Shown: positions 22,225 through 34,730, counted from the stretch's first letter. The stretch: DNA of 64,000 nucleotides from Cryptomeria japonica (GCF_030272615.1 NC_081415.1:230230803-230294802); one strand, 5' to 3'. Notes: a model not told the origin generated them from the sequence alone. Numbers and translations: made by a program.

Positions 22225-23694
22225 TGTGAGGATCCGGTTATAACTAAGAGGGGGGGATGTGAATCAGTGATAACAATAAACTGCAATCTTTCACCAATCT
22301 GAAAACACTTCTCAAAAGCAGTTCATAACCAGTACTGGTAACTACTCAATCAATCAATTAAAGAAGATTTACCAAACTACTCATTCATGTGTTCATCAAC
22401 ATGTATACAATGTAAAGATATCAAATCCACACATTAAGAAATCAACCACCATATGAACACAAAGATTTTTCATGTGGAAACCCAAATGGGAAAAACCACG
22501 ATGGCAATTGGTACCCACAGAATATTTGCACTCTTTTGGAATGCGCCCTAAGACCTGGCCCGGTTAGGAGCTTTACAATAATTTCCGATTAAGAGAAGAC
22601 CTTGTTAGGAATCACTTGGTGAAGTGAAGCAGTCACGGGCGAGGAGGGACCTCAAAGAGATCAATTTGGACCATTCAGCAAGAGTAAACACAAAGATATG
22701 ATGGAGGCAATGTAGAACAGATTGATTTATTGCATGAAATTTGATTACATTCAACCAGTAACAATCGTGTTACAACATACCGACTAATAGGCCTGGTAGA
22801 ATAGGTCACAAATGGGACCTTGAATCAAAAGATCTATCTTCTATGCCCAGTCTAGCTATCTAATTCTCTGATTGATTACATTCTAAAGCATAATTACAAA
22901 TATATATCGATCCAAAGGATCTAGTCAGCCCAAAAAGGATCAAAACCCGCAGAACAAGACCTAATGTGCAAAATAACAAGGTCGGCCTCTGCTAAGAGAC
23001 TCCTCCAAAAAATCCAAAGGATGAAACATAGATCATGGGAAAAGGTAGGCCACATGCCAAGGAACATCGAGATCAATGCCCAAGGCTCCGCAAGATTTGC
23101 AATGGTTTTCGATAGATAACCAGAATAGGTCTCAGGAAACTGGTAACAAAGGAACAACCGATAACAAGGAACCATAATGGAAACCGGAAGTGATATCTTG
23201 TTAGAAAGTGATCCAAATGAAATGTGGTCTAAAAATAGAAAAGATGATCAAGTCTTCAAGTAGAATCCAACTCCATAGGACCTGGTGATCCAAAATCAGG
23301 ACACACAGAAAGGAAAATTGAATCTGCAAACAGAAAGGAAAATGTTTTTGATTGATGCAAGATTGTTGTGAACTGGGGACGCTCCTGCATCTTGAAGGGA
23401 TTTTAACCTCATCTCTATTATGATCTCTACCATGTTAGGAGTAACCTTGCAAAAGGATTTAAACTTAAGTTAATGAGCCACCTGGTGAAAGGATTTACAA
23501 GATCGGGCCTGTTAGGACCTACCCGATTAAGGGATTTTAATACTACTGTAACTGTTAGGAAACAAAAGATAAATGATTTGATCAATGCACTCTCTATTTG
23601 CTAGTACAAATCCATTTCATCTCCAATCTGCTTCACACATGCAGACATCTCAATCTGGTTTGATACACTCTCCTTCTCTGATCATCAACACACT
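22225..23694 (-). repeat. Copia B 3' LTR, inner piece
   Basis: Matches 36296-37005 of the 5' LTR, from TGTGAGGATC through CACACTAAA, apart from a 768 bp insert at 22625-23392. It stops at the junction with the truncated 5' LTR of Copia A. The next 460 bp of LTR are missing. Confidence 0.88.
22625..23392 (-). mobile_element. 768 bp solo LTR inside the Copia B LTR
   Basis: Absent from the other copy of the LTR (near 36703) and flanked by perfect TGAAG duplications (22620-22624 and 23393-23397). The minus strand starts AGATGCAGGAGCGTCCCC (probably TG originally) and ends GTGACTGCTTCA. It has no coding capacity. Its start resembles TGATGCAGGATTGCCC at 40557, possibly a related family. Confidence 0.75.
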
Positions 23695-25167
23695 AAAGTC
23701 TGTGAAATAAGACTTTAACCGGTAAAGAAGAGATGTTTTGATTTAATCAGGTTATCGACGATGATTGGTGATTTGCGGTTTGGATTGTGAACTTGTATCA
23801 TGGAAAGGAGTATCTAACCAGAACTGGAACTTATGATGATTACCAGAAGGCATGTTTCAAATTTCTAATGAAGTTTTGCTAAGGTTTTAGTAGTGTTTAA
23901 GACCAGTGAAGATATCATCAAACCGGTAATTATTTTTGTTATGGCGGTGATCGATGACTAGTCTACATGAAGGTGGTAACACAACACAACCCGCGTGAAT
24001 GATTTGATTGTTGTTTTGGTGCGATTCAAGGAAAAATTTCTTGAGAATCAGTGAAACGCTTAGTGGAGTGTTTTGAGGTTTTGACTTTGGTACAGATCAG
24101 ATTTTCGTGATGGGTTACGATCAACCAACAATTGATATTGCATTGTAATTTGATGTAATGAATTATATATCGATCTGAGATGATCTCTTATGATTTGTAT
24201 TGTAAATTCATGATGTAATTAGGGTTTAGTGGTCGACCTAGTTGAGGTGGCTATTTAGGATGGTACAGTTGATGTTTATGATGTCAATGGTCTTGAGAGA
24301 ATGTGTTGAGCCGTGCAAGTGAAGTGTGAGATTTTCCTGAGAGTTGCAGAGTGTTGAGCATAACTAGATCTGATCAAGCAAGCTGAGAAGTGCATTTAAT
24401 AGATCATTTTTCAGTGTTGTTCCCTAATAGTTGCAGCAGGTTAAATCCCTTAACCGGGTAGTTCCTAACATGCCTTAAAAATTTAAGTTCCCTAATAGGG
24501 CATCTCTCAAAAGAGTGTTAAATCCTCTCACGGGGTTGATCCTAACAAATCATCAAGCTCCTAACCAGGCTGCTAGGCAAATCCCTTAACCGGTTGACTC
24601 CTAACAGGATCTTCTCCTAACAGGGCGTATTGTAAGCTCCTAACAGGGATAAACTCCTAACATGGCGTACTTCAAAAGTGTACAAATATTTGTGGGTGCC
24701 AACTCCCACTGTGTTTTTTCCCTATTTGGGTTTCCATGTCAAAAATTATGGTGCTCATGTGTGGAATTCTTTTCATGTGATGTTCTTGTTTATATTTCAT
24801 TACATGCATTATTTTTGAGACATTGGTTATGATGTTTTATCAAAGGTTTATCAAAGGTTATTTTTCTTACCGATAAGAGTTGTTATAGAAAGTGTTTGAT
24901 CTGATTGATGAGGATAATGAGTTGGTAAATGACCAAGTTTATATGATTGCTTAAGTGGTGAAATAATTGATAGATGTGGTAAATGATATGATTAATGTGT
25001 TAAGAAAATATGATAAAGAGGTTGTTAGATATGATAAAAGAAGTTGAGACATTCTGATAAATGATTTCAGATTTGATATAAGTTTGATTTTGGGTTAAAG
25101 TTTCAATTGGTCTTAATACTGATTCACCCCCCCTCTCAGTATTAACTAGATCCTCATAGGATTAACA
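23695..25167 (+). repeat. Copia A 5' LTR, 5'-truncated
   Basis: It aligns with 30043-31486, from AAGTCTGTGAAATA to the GGATTAACA end. The start is blurred by a couple of shared A residues at the deletion point. Confidence 0.9.
24425..24680. repeat. Array of CCTAACAGGG/CCTTAACCGGG motifs in the Copia A LTR
   Basis: About a dozen near-palindromic 10-13 bp motifs (CCCTTAACCGGG, CCCTAATAGGG, TCCTAACAGGG and variants) are spaced about 15-30 bp apart. The same arrangement is at 30775-30990 in the 3' LTR, at 36610-36850 and 22550-22620/23400-23530 in Copia B LTRs (complement), and at 57380-57690 in a solo LTR. Confidence 0.85.
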
Positions 25168-25180
25168 ATTGGTATTAGAG
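25168..25180 (+). other. Copia A primer-binding site
   Basis: ATTGGTATTAGAG follows the LTR end TTAACA and is one base off the initiator-methionine type TGGTATCAGAG. Confidence 0.82.
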
Positions 25181-25241
25181 ATTTGGTCCTCTGTGTGTAG
25201 AAAGCCTAACCGCTTGAGGGAAAGATAATGAGGAAGTCAAG

Positions 25242-26555
25242 ATGATGAAGAAAGAGGGTCTTAAGTTCAACAAGGATAACTACAAGATCTGGAAAGACGA
25301 AATGAAGATCTAGATCAAAGTTCTTGGTGCACAATATTGGAAGCAAGTTGAAACAACATATGTTGCTCCTACCACTACTCCCTTGACACTAGATGAACTC
25401 AGAGAGAAGCAAGATAACATGCAAGCCCTAGAAGCTATTATAAGTACTTTATCTGATTCAAAATATATTGATGTTCAAGGATTGGAAACTACAAGTGAGG
25501 TTTGGGAAAAGTTAGATACAACTTATGGAGGAGATGAGCATGTTCAAAGAGCCAAAGGGGAAATCTTGAGAGGAAAGTTCGATGACATGAGACTTCTTGA
25601 AGGAGAAAATATTGCACAGTATGGTCAGAGAATCAAAGAAGTTGTCGGTGGCATAAAGAGTGTTGGAGATAAAACAGAAGATGATGCAATAGTAAGTAAA
25701 ATGCTTAGAACTCTTCAACCTCAGTATGATATAAGAGTATCTGCAATCCAAGAACTTAGATCTATTTCAAAGGATAAGGTAACTGTTGATTCATTGATTG
25801 GTAAGCTTACAACTTTTGAGTTAAATAGTTTTGACAATAGTGTGACAAAATCTACTGAGTCAGCCTTTAAAGCTTCTGTTACCAATTCATTTGCTAGAAA
25901 AGGAAAAGATATATGTCAAAATAATGAGTGTAGGTCAAGTCATGGAAGTAACCGGGGAAATGAAGAAAATGAAGATCAAGTGATGGAACTTGAGGCAGTG
26001 TTAGCAAAAATATTTCCAAGATGCACTGGTAAGTATAAAGGAAAGCTACCTTTGAAGTGTTTCTCTTGTAGTAAAATTGGTCATATTGTTGCTAACTTCC
26101 TTAACACTGATAAGAAAGAGAAGTTTAGAAGATTCAAAGGAAAGGGAAAGAAACATTGTTATGTTGTAGTAGATGAAGGTGTGACCGATGAAGAGTCTGA
26201 AGATAAAGATAACAATGAGGAAATTGTGTTTGTAACCGTGAAGGAGGAATTGTTAGATGAAAAGACACTAATATCTCATATGGAGAATAGTGATGAATGG
26301 ATTATAGACAATGGTTGCTCACACCACATGACTGGAGATAAAAGTAAGTTCATAAGCCTTAATGAATTTCATGGAGGATTTGTTAGATTCATAAATAAAT
26401 CTCCTTGCATGGTGAAAGGTAAAGGTTCAATCTCTATAAATGGGAAGAGTAATGTTGATGATGTGTTTTGGGTTGACGGTCTTAAGAATAATCTTTTAAG
26501 TATTGGTCATCTCAATGATAAAGGTTATTTGCTTGAGTTTAAGAGTGGAGTTTGA
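25242..26555 (+). pseudogene. Copia A gag and protease
   Basis: The frame starts at ATGATGAAGAAAGAG (MMKKEGLKFNKDNYKIWKDE), has one stop near 25312, and is then open for 390 codons. It covers the gag core (EVWEKLDTTYGG, IAQYGQRIKEVVGG), a zinc knuckle CFSCSKIGHIVANF whose last cysteine is phenylalanine, and the protease IIDNGCSHHMTGD. There the catalytic D-S-G has become D-N-G. It ends at a TGA where the related Copia B reads on. Both nucleic-acid binding and protease activity should be lost. Confidence 0.9.
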
Positions 26556-27560
26556 AGAATTCTTGGAGGTAATGGTGAACTGATTGCTACCGGGAAGAAA
26601 ACTAGAGGTAAATTATTCCATTTGAATAATAACATTAATAATTGTCTGGTTGCAAGAATGGAAGACAGTTTGTTATGATATAAAAGATGGTATCATGTTA
26701 ATTTGGTTAAGATAAGCAAGTCAAGTGTTGTAAGAGGATTACCCCAACTTGTCAAACCAGATAGTGTGATAAACAAAGATTGTCAAATCGGTAAGATGAC
26801 CTCTATTTCTTTCAAGAGCAAGAATTGTATTTTGAATTTATTTTAGATTTGGTACATATTGATCTTTGTGGCCCTATGAGAACAAAGAGTTATTATGATG
26901 ATAGGTATTTCATGATCTTCATCAACGACTATTCTAAAATGATGTGGGTGACATTTTTGAAGGAGAAATTAGAAGCATTTAGTAAATATAAATCATTTAA
27001 AGCTCTGGTTGATAATGAAACTGATAAGAACCTGAAGTTTTTAAGATCAAACTGAGGAGGTGAATTCACATCTAATGAATTTGTTAAGTATTGTGATGAA
27101 CATGGTATCAAGAGATAGATGTTTGCTCCAAGGACACCACAACAGAATGGCATAGCAGAAAGTATGAGCAAAACAATAGTTGAAGCTGCAAGAACCATGT
27201 TATTACAGGGTGATGTATCCAAATGTTTTGGAGAGAAGTGGTTAGTACTATTGTACACACTTTAAACTGGGTACAAGTAAAAATATTTAACAATAAGACA
27301 CCTTATGAACTATGCTTTGGAAAAACTCCTTGTGTAAGTGATTTAAAAATTTTTGGAAGTCAATGTTTTATTAAGAGAGATAACTACACTGATAAATTTG
27401 ATGCAAAATCTGATGAGGGAATTTTTCTTGGTTACTCTTCTAAGAGTAAGGCATATGAGTGTTACAATAAGAGAACTAAGAAACTTGTTGAAAGTGCTAA
27501 TGAAAAATTTGATGATATATATGATAAGTCTGAAGGTACAAACTGATCAAAACCTAAAAA
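26556..27560 (+). pseudogene. Copia A pre-integrase and integrase
   Basis: A YKRWYHVNLVKISKSSVV stretch (pre-integrase) is followed by LDLVHIDLCGPMRTKSYY. The second catalytic motif, RSDRGGEF in Copia B, reads RSN-stop-GGEF here, so the aspartate is lost. QQNGIAES keeps the glutamate motif. Stops and a frame change near 27220 separate the C-terminal TPYELCFGKTP and FGSQCFI. Confidence 0.88.
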
Positions 27561-27789
27561 GGATGATAATGAAGAAAAGTTTGTGATCATTGAACCAGAG
27601 GCAAAGAATAATGAAGAACTAGCAAATGCAGAATTAGATGCTAAACTGATAAGCGATGACAGTGAAGAAGAAAATGAAGAACCTGATGCAGAAGATGTAG
27701 AACCAGCACATACAATACCTGGATATGTCAGATTGAACAATTCACAAGAACAAATAATTAGTGATAAGAGTGCAGGTGTGCAAACCAGG

Positions 27790-28935
27790 AGAAAGATCTG
27801 AGAGAACTTATGTTTGATATCTACAATAGAACCCAAGATAGTTAAGGAAACACTAAAGGATGATGATTGGGTGAATGCAATGAATGAAGAATTAGATAAA
27901 ATTGAGAAGAATCAGACATGGTCACTTGTTCCTAGACTGGAGGATAAGAATGTAATTGGAACAAAATGGGTCTTTAGGAATAAATTGGATGAAGGAGGAA
28001 AAATTATAAGAAATGAGGCGAGGTTAGTCTGCAAAGGGTATGCTCAAGAAGAAGGTGGGGATTAAGGTGAAACATTTGTACCTATTGCTAGATTAGAAAG
28101 AGTAAGGATTATGTTGGCATTTACTGCATATAAGTGATTCAAAGTTTATCAAATGGATGTCAAATCAACATTTCTAAATGGGATTCTAGAAGAAGAAGTA
28201 TACATTGAACAACCAGGTGGATTTTCCTTGATTGATGATAAGGACATGGTGTGTAAATTGCACAAAGCACTATATGGTCTAAAGCAAACACTGAGAGCAT
28301 GGTATGAGAGATTACATGCACATTTGATCAAAATTGGATTCCAATGTACCAGTGAGGACAACAACATTTATTTGAAGACTGATGGAGAAAAGATGTTGAT
28401 AGAAGAAGTGTTTGTAGATGACATATTTTTTGGTGGAAATGATGATATGTGTATGGATTTTGCTAATATAATGAAAAAGGAATTTGAAATGTCTCTAATC
28501 GGTGAAATAAAGTTCTTTATTGGCTTATAGGTCCAACAACTAGATGGTGGTATGTTTATTTATCAGACCAAGTATAGCAAAGAGGTCTTGAAGACATTTG
28601 GTATGGAAGACTACAAACTAGTGGGAACACCGATGGTGATAGGCTGCAAGTTGTCCAAGCAAGATGCTTCCCCTGTTGTTAGTGAAAAAGAGTACAAATT
28701 TATGATTGGCAAGATACACTATGTTGTTCATAGCAGACCAGATATTGCTCATGATGTTGGATTAGTGGCTAGATTTCAAAAAGAGCCTAAGGAGAGTCAC
28801 ATGGTGGCTATGAAGAGAATTTTTTGGTATCTAAAAATCACAGTAGACTATGGTTTATGGTATCCCTATAAAGGAGATTTTACTTTGGATGTCTTTACTA
28901 ATGTTGATTGGGCAAGTAATGTGGATGATTGGAAA
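27790..28935 (+). pseudogene. Copia A reverse transcriptase
   Basis: One frame with stops near 28064, 28135 and 28528 encodes [44 protein letters not shown] and the active-site box [11 protein letters not shown], which keeps both aspartates. HSRPDIAHDVGLVARF follows. The frame ends at VDDWKA, where a one-base shift moves the reading into the RNase H frame. Confidence 0.9.
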
Positions 28936-29363
28936 GCATAACCAATGGAGCTTTTCTACTTGGTGGAAGATTAGTGGCATGGACAAGCAAGAAAAAAACT
29001 TGTGTTTCTCAATCTACAACTAAAGCTAAGTATGTAACTCCATCCATGAATTTCACGTATGCAATATGGATGAGACATGTGCTAGAAGGATTCAAGATAG
29101 ACATGTCTAAACCGGTGACTATCTATTGTGATAATACAAGTGCAATAAATATTTCTAAGAATCCTATACTTCATGCTAGAACCAAGCACATTGAATTGAA
29201 GTATCATTTCCTAAGGGAAAGAGTTCAAGAAAAACAGGTGAAGATGGAATATGTGAAGAGTAAAGATCAGTTAGTTGATATCTTTACTAATCCCTTACCA
29301 AAGGGTACCTTTGAGTTTCTTAGAGATAAACTAGGGGTTAAACCCCTACACCGGAAGAACTAG
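28929..29363 (+). pseudogene. Copia A RNase H
   Basis: An open frame of 144 codons follows the frameshift: NGAFLLGGRLVAWTSKK, QSTTKAKYV (the usual STTEAEY glutamate is lysine), YCDNTSAINISKNPILHART, KYHFLRERV, and FTNPLPKGTFEFLRDKLG at the end. The loss of the STTEAEY glutamate removes an RNase H catalytic residue. Confidence 0.88.
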
Positions 29364-29794
29364 AATGTTGGAGATGCATCAATCTTGTGGATTTCATGTT
29401 TAGCTTTGACTAAGGATTGATGAAGGTGCAAACTACTCCTTTGGGGGAGCAAGTCTTATGTGAAGTTCTGATTTAATGCTCTGATATAATTTTTCAGATT
29501 TGATTAGCTGAGAGGATGGAAGAGGCAACAACAGAATTGAAGAAAAGTAATGCATTTACACCTTTGGCATTGCTGTCAAAGGGGGAGAAGAAAAGAAATT
29601 AGATACGGGAGAAGAAAAGATATGAGAGAAGTTTAAGATCAGAAGATCAGATTGAGAGAAGCATTGGTTAAGGGGGAGAAGACAAAAGAAGGAGAACTAA
29701 TAGATGATGTGAGACCAGCAAGAAAGTTGCAGATGATGATGTTATTCTGATTATATATCCGATTAGTTTTTCCATCAATACCAAAGGGGGCGAT
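29364..29794 (+). other. Copia A 3' untranslated region with repeated purine tracts
   Basis: Three AAGGGGG tracts occur: TCAAAGGGGGAGAAGAAAAG near 29575, TTAAGGGGGAGAAGAC near 29668, and CCAAAGGGGGCGAT (29781-29794) touching the 3' LTR. Several polypurine tracts ahead of the 3' LTR are usual in Sireviruses. The last is the functional candidate because the LTR starts TGTTGG right after it. Confidence 0.8.
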
Positions 29795-31486
29795 TGTTGG
29801 CATTTGTCATAACTGATGCAGATGAGGTGATGCAGTTGAAGATGGATGACTACACCGATAAAGGATAGAAGTCTATTTGTGATGAAGAGATTGAGATTTT
29901 GTGATTAGATAACTTGATCAATTATTTGTGTTGTCATTGATGGAAACTAATGTCAAATGATGATATTAATGTTCTTGATGTTTTGTTTTGTCATCTAAGT
30001 GATTTGTTTTACCAGAAGATAGGGTTTATTGACAGAGAACTGAAGTCTGTGAAATAGGACTTTAATCGATAGAGCAGAGATGTTTTGATTGAATCGGGCG
30101 GTCGGTAATAATTGGTGATTTGTGGTTTGGATTGCGAACTTGTTTCATGTAAAAGAGTATCTGACCAAAATCAGAACTTGTGATGATTACCAAAAGGCGT
30201 GTTTCAAATTTCTGATGAAGTTTTGATAAGGTTTTAGTAGGGTTTAAGATCGGTGAAGATATCATCAAACTGGTAATGATGTGTGTTATGGCGGTGATCG
30301 ATGACGAGTCTACATGATGGTGGTAACACGGCACAACCCATGTAAATGATTTGATTGTTGTTTTGGCGCGATTCAAGGAAGAATTTCTTGGGAATTAGCA
30401 AAATTCTTAGTGGAGTGTTTTGAGGTTTTGACTTTGGTACATATTGGATTTTCCTGATGGGTTATGATCAACCAACGGTTGATATTGAATTGTAATTTAA
30501 TGTAATGATCTATATATCAATCTGAGATGATCTCTTATGATTTGTATTGTAAATTCATGATGTAATTAGGGTTTAGTGGCCAACCTAGTTGAGATGCCTA
30601 TTTAGGATGGCACAGTTGGTGTTTATTATGTTAGTGGTCTTGAGAGAACGTGTTGATCCATCCAAGTTAAGTATGAGATATGCCTAAGAGTTGCAGAGTG
30701 TTGAGAATAACTGGAACTGATCAAGCAAGCTGAGAAGTGCATTTAACAGATCATTTTTCACTATTGTTCCCTAATAGTTGCAACAGGTTAAATCCCTTAA
30801 TCAGGTAGGTCCTAACAAGCCTTAAACATTTAAGTACCCTAATAGGGAAGCTCTCAAAATAGTTTTAAATCCTCTAACGAGTTTGATCCTAACGGATCAT
30901 TAAGCTCCTAACCGGGTGACTCCTAACATGGTTTTCTCCTAACAGGGTGTATTGTAAGCTCCTAACATGGCTAAGTTGCTAACAAGGCATAATTCAAAAG
31001 AGTAGAAATATTTGTGGGTGCCAAATCCCAATATGGTTTTTCCCTATTTGGGTTTCCATGTCAAACATTATGGTGCTCATGTGTGGAATGCTTTTCATGT
31101 GATGTTCTTGTTTATGTTTCATTACATGCATTATTTCCGAGACACCAGTTATGATGTTTTATCAGAGGTTTATCAAAGGTTATCGATGTTGATAAGAGTT
31201 GTTATAGAAAGTGTTTGATATGATTGATGAGGATAATGAGTTGGTAAATGATCAAGTTTATATGATTGCTTAAGTGGTGAAAGAATTGATAGATGTGGTA
31301 AATGATTTGATTAATGTGTTAAGCAAATCTGATAAAGAGGTTGTTAGATCTGATAAAAGAAGTTGAGACATTCTAATAAATGATTTCACATCTTATGTAA
31401 GTTTGATTTTGGGTTTAAAGTTTCAATTGGTCTTAACACTGATTCACCCCTCTCTCAGTATTAATTGGATCCTCATAGGATTAACA
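29795..31486 (+). repeat. Copia A 3' LTR, 1692 bp
   Basis: Starts TGTTGGCATTTGTC after the purine tract and ends TCATAGGATTAACA. It is the full-length copy. A GTGGGTGCCAAATCCCAATA and GGTTTTTCCCTATTTGGG segment lies near 31010-31060, after the CCTAACAGGG array. Copia B LTR sequence resumes at 31487. Confidence 0.92.
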
Positions 31487-31819
31487 AACTCATTACAATG
31501 TCATAAGCATACATTCCAAACTACAACATCTAACTTAACACGGATCTCTATCGCAACCATCTCCTTCACTTTTCCTACTTACCGGTTGACTGCAACTTAG
31601 AAAACATTCCATTACCAGTTAGGCTTAGATAGCTTAGATAACTTAGATGATATACCAAACATAAACAAACATGGTTGCCACCAATGACAACACAAATAAC
31701 CGATCATAAATAATCATATCATAATTATATCATCACCAATAGTCCTTTACTATCCTCATATCAACATCATCCTTTACTGGTACATCATCATCTCCATCAG
31801 TTATGCCAATATCCCAAAT
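31487..31819 (-). repeat. Copia B 3' LTR, outer piece
   Basis: Matches 37466-37815 of the 5' LTR (ACTCATTACAATGTCATAAG through TTATGCCAATAT). The terminal bases are altered (CCAAAT for CCAACA). The purine tract complement TTTCCCCCTTT at 31820-31830 follows, confirming it as the start of the 3' LTR. Confidence 0.9.
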
Positions 31820-32125
31820 TTTCCCCCTTTGGCATTGATGGTAACACTAAAAGAATGCAGAAAGAAAATAATCGACTGATGACAAATACCAGGAACTCAT
31901 GCCATGTTGTACTGATCTGTGCTTCACTTGATCTTCTCCTGCTTTGCATTACTTGTCCTTGCCATATTTCTTCTCCCCCTTTGACAACAATGCCAAAGGT
32001 GCAAAGGCATATTTTATCTTCATTTCTACTACTCCCCCTGAGGACTAGCCCACTTCTCATCAATCCATAGTGAAAGATATTCAATGAGTCCACTAGATTG
32101 ATGCTTCCGCATCTTCTTATTTGAC

Positions 32126-32690
32126 CTTGGGTAGGGGTATAACCCCTAACTTATTTCTGAGATGTTCAAAGGTAGCCTTAGGTAATGGCTTAGTGAATAT
32201 ATCTATCAACTTCTCCTTACTTGACACATGCTCCAATCTCACTTTCTTTTCCTATAATATTTCTCTCAGAAATTGATACTTCAATTCAACATGTTTAGTC
32301 CTAGCATGCATTATCGGGTTCTTTGAAATGTTTATAGCACTAGTGTTATCACAATGTATGAGAATTGGTTCTGTCATATCCTTCTTGTATCCTTCCAAGA
32401 CATGTCTCATCCATATAGCTTGTGTACAATTCATGGATGCAACCACATACTTTTCTTTTGTTGTAGACTGAGAAATACAAGTTTGTTTCTTACTGGTCCA
32501 AGATACCAGACTTCCTCCTAGAAACAATGCACCAGTGGTTGTGCTCTTTCGGTCATCTACATTTCTTGCCCAATTAGCATTGGTGAATACCTACAAAGAA
32601 AAATTGCCTTTATATGGATACCACAATCCATAATCAACTACCCCTCTAAGATATCTTAATATTCTCTTCACTGTTGTCATATGTGTCTCC
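32126..32690 (-). pseudogene. Copia B RNase H
   Basis: The minus-strand frame 32527-32252 is open: FLGGSLVSWTSKKQTC, QSTTKEKYVVASMNCTQAIW, HCDNTSAINISKNPIMHART, KYQFLREIL. After a stop it resumes with EHVSSKEKLIDIFTKPLPK to the terminator near 32126. It is better preserved than its Copia A counterpart, though STTKEKY again has a lysine at the usual first glutamate site. Confidence 0.88.
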
Positions 32691-33706
32691 TTAGAGCTCT
32701 ACTAAAATCTTCTACTAAACCAACTGCATGGGCAATATCCGGTCTACTATGAACAACATAATTAAGTTTCCCAATCATAGATCTATATTCATTCTCATCT
32801 ACTGAGGGTGAATCATGTTCTTTTAACAATCTGCAACCTGTAACCATAGGTGTTCCAACCAGTTTAGAGTCTTCCATTCGAAAGGTCTTTAACACTTCCT
32901 TCACATACTTAGACTGACTGGTAAAAATACCACCTTTCATCTTGTTGTACCTACAAACCAATGAAAAATTTAATCTCACCTATTAGAGACATCTCAAACT
33001 TTCCCTTCAACTCATCTACAAAAGTCATATACTCATATCATCATTTTCTCCAAATATGATGTCATCAACAAACACTTCTGCAATCAACATCTTGTCTCGT
33101 TCACTCTTCAAATAAAAATTGTTGTCCTCATTGGTTCTCTGAAATCCTATCTTTATCAGATGTGCATGAAGTCTCTCAAACCATTCCCTTGGTGCTTGCT
33201 TTAATCCATATAAAGCTTTATGCAGTTTTCATACCATATCCTTATCTTCAGTCAATGCAAACCCATCTGGTTGTTCAATATACACCTCTTCTTCAAGAAT
33301 ATCATTCAGAAATTGTTGAGTTTACATCTATTTAAAAGACTTTTAAACCTTTAAATGTTGCAAATGCAAGCAACATTCTAACACCTTCAATCCTAGCAAC
33401 CGGTACAAAGGTCTCTCCATAATCTTCACCTTCTTCTTGTTTATACCCTTTGCAAACTAGTCTTTTCTTGTTTCTAACAACTTCTCCATCTTCATTCAGA
33501 TTGTTTCTAAATACCCACTTTGTACCAATCACATTTTTATCATTAGGTCTAGGAACAAGTGACCAAGTGTTGTTTTTCTCAATCTGATCAAGCTCTTCAT
33601 TCATTGCCTTTATCCAATCATCGTCCTTAAGAGCTTCTCTCATTGTCTTCGGTTCAACTGTGGAAATCAGACATGCACTTTCTCTGATTTTTCTTCTAGT
33701 TTGCAC
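32691..33706 (-). pseudogene. Copia B reverse transcriptase
   Basis: 33706-33332 is open (WIKAMNEELDQIEKNNTW, GTKWVFRNN, GEDYGETFVPVARIEG). The middle, 33000-33330, is broken but encodes YGLKQAPREWFERLHAHL and EVFVDDIIFGE with both catalytic aspartates. 32979-32677 continues (QSKYVKEVLKTFRMEDSKLV, HSRPDIAHAVGLV). The residues needed for polymerisation are kept; stops and frame changes between blocks disable it. Confidence 0.9.
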
Positions 33707-33859
33707 TCTAGTATTCTTGTCACCTATTATTTGGTCTTCAGAATGATTTAACCTTACATACCTAGGTATAACCTGTTCCGGTGCAATAAACTCTTCTTGT
33801 TCTTCATGTTCTTCATCTTCTACCGGTTGAGCATATGCACTGTTTTGCTCAACATCTTT

Positions 33860-34730
33860 CTACACTTGTAGTTCAATAAACACAAGCTTTTGTTCATCAT
33901 TTGCTAGATTAGATTTGTAGGTATCATCAGGTTCATCAGAGTATTCATCAACTTTTACATTGATTCTTTCCACAATATTCTTTATTCTTTTATTAAAACA
34001 CTTGAAATCTTTTCTCTTATTAGAGTAGCCAAGGAATGTTCCTTCATCACTTTTAGGGTCAAATTTACCAGTATAATCATCTCTCTTTATAAAACACATT
34101 CTGCCAAAAAATTTGAAGTAACTGACATTAGGAGTTTTACCATACCATAACTCATAGGGTGTCTTGTCATTACCTTTCTTCACTAGTACCTGGTTCAATG
34201 TGTATACTACAGTGACAACTGCTTCTCTCCAAAATATCTTAGGTACATCTCCCTATATCAACATAGTCCTTTCTACTTCAACAATGGTTTTGTTTCTCCT
34301 TTCTGCAATTTCATTATGTTGTGGTGTCCTTGGAGCAGATAACCGCCTCTTTATTCCATTTTCATCACAACATCTCACAAACTCATCTGATGTAAACTCT
34401 CCACCCCGGTCAGATCTCAGGCACTTAAGATTCTTACCGGTTTCATTTTCTACTAAGGCCTTGAATGCCTTGAACTTGTTGAAAGCTTCTGAATTTTCCT
34501 TTAGAAAAGTAACCCACATCATCCTTGAAAAATCATTAGTAAATAACATGAAATACTTGTCACCATAAAAACTTCTAGTCCTCATAGGACCACATAAGTC
34601 GGTGTGTACCAAATCCAGATTATGCTCAAAAGAAAAATATTTACTCTTAAAAGTAGATGTAGTCATCTTACCCAACTCACATTATTTACACATCACATTG
34701 TCTGGTCTAACAAGTTGTGGCATACATCTC
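33860..34730 (-). pseudogene. Copia B integrase
   Basis: 34675-34253 is open and contains LDLVHTDLCGPMRTRSFYG, LRSDRGGEFTSDEF and PQHNEIAERRNKTIVE, so the D-D-E catalytic residues are all present. 34198-33860 carries TPYELWYGKTPNVSYFKFFG and GTFLGYSNKRKDFKCF. A frame change near 34230 separates the two. A linker with low similarity runs to RT. Confidence 0.9.

Larger units (their letters stand above)
23695..31486 (+). mobile_element. Copia A: Sirevirus-like copia element nested in the Copia B LTR
   Basis: LTRs at 23695-25167 (truncated) and 29795-31486 flank primer site, gag-protease, integrase, RT, RNase H and purine tracts in copia order. It is related to Copia B but has a different LTR. 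Its 5' LTR lacks about 250 bp at the front; together with the 460 bp missing from the Copia B LTR next to it, this is best explained by one deletion across the junction. Many stops and one frameshift in RT-RNase H make it non-coding. Confidence 0.9.

Noticed and set aside
31797-32093. 98-codon minus-strand frame in Copia B
   Set aside because: It spans the 3' untranslated region, purine tract and LTR start of Copia B; not part of the polyprotein.
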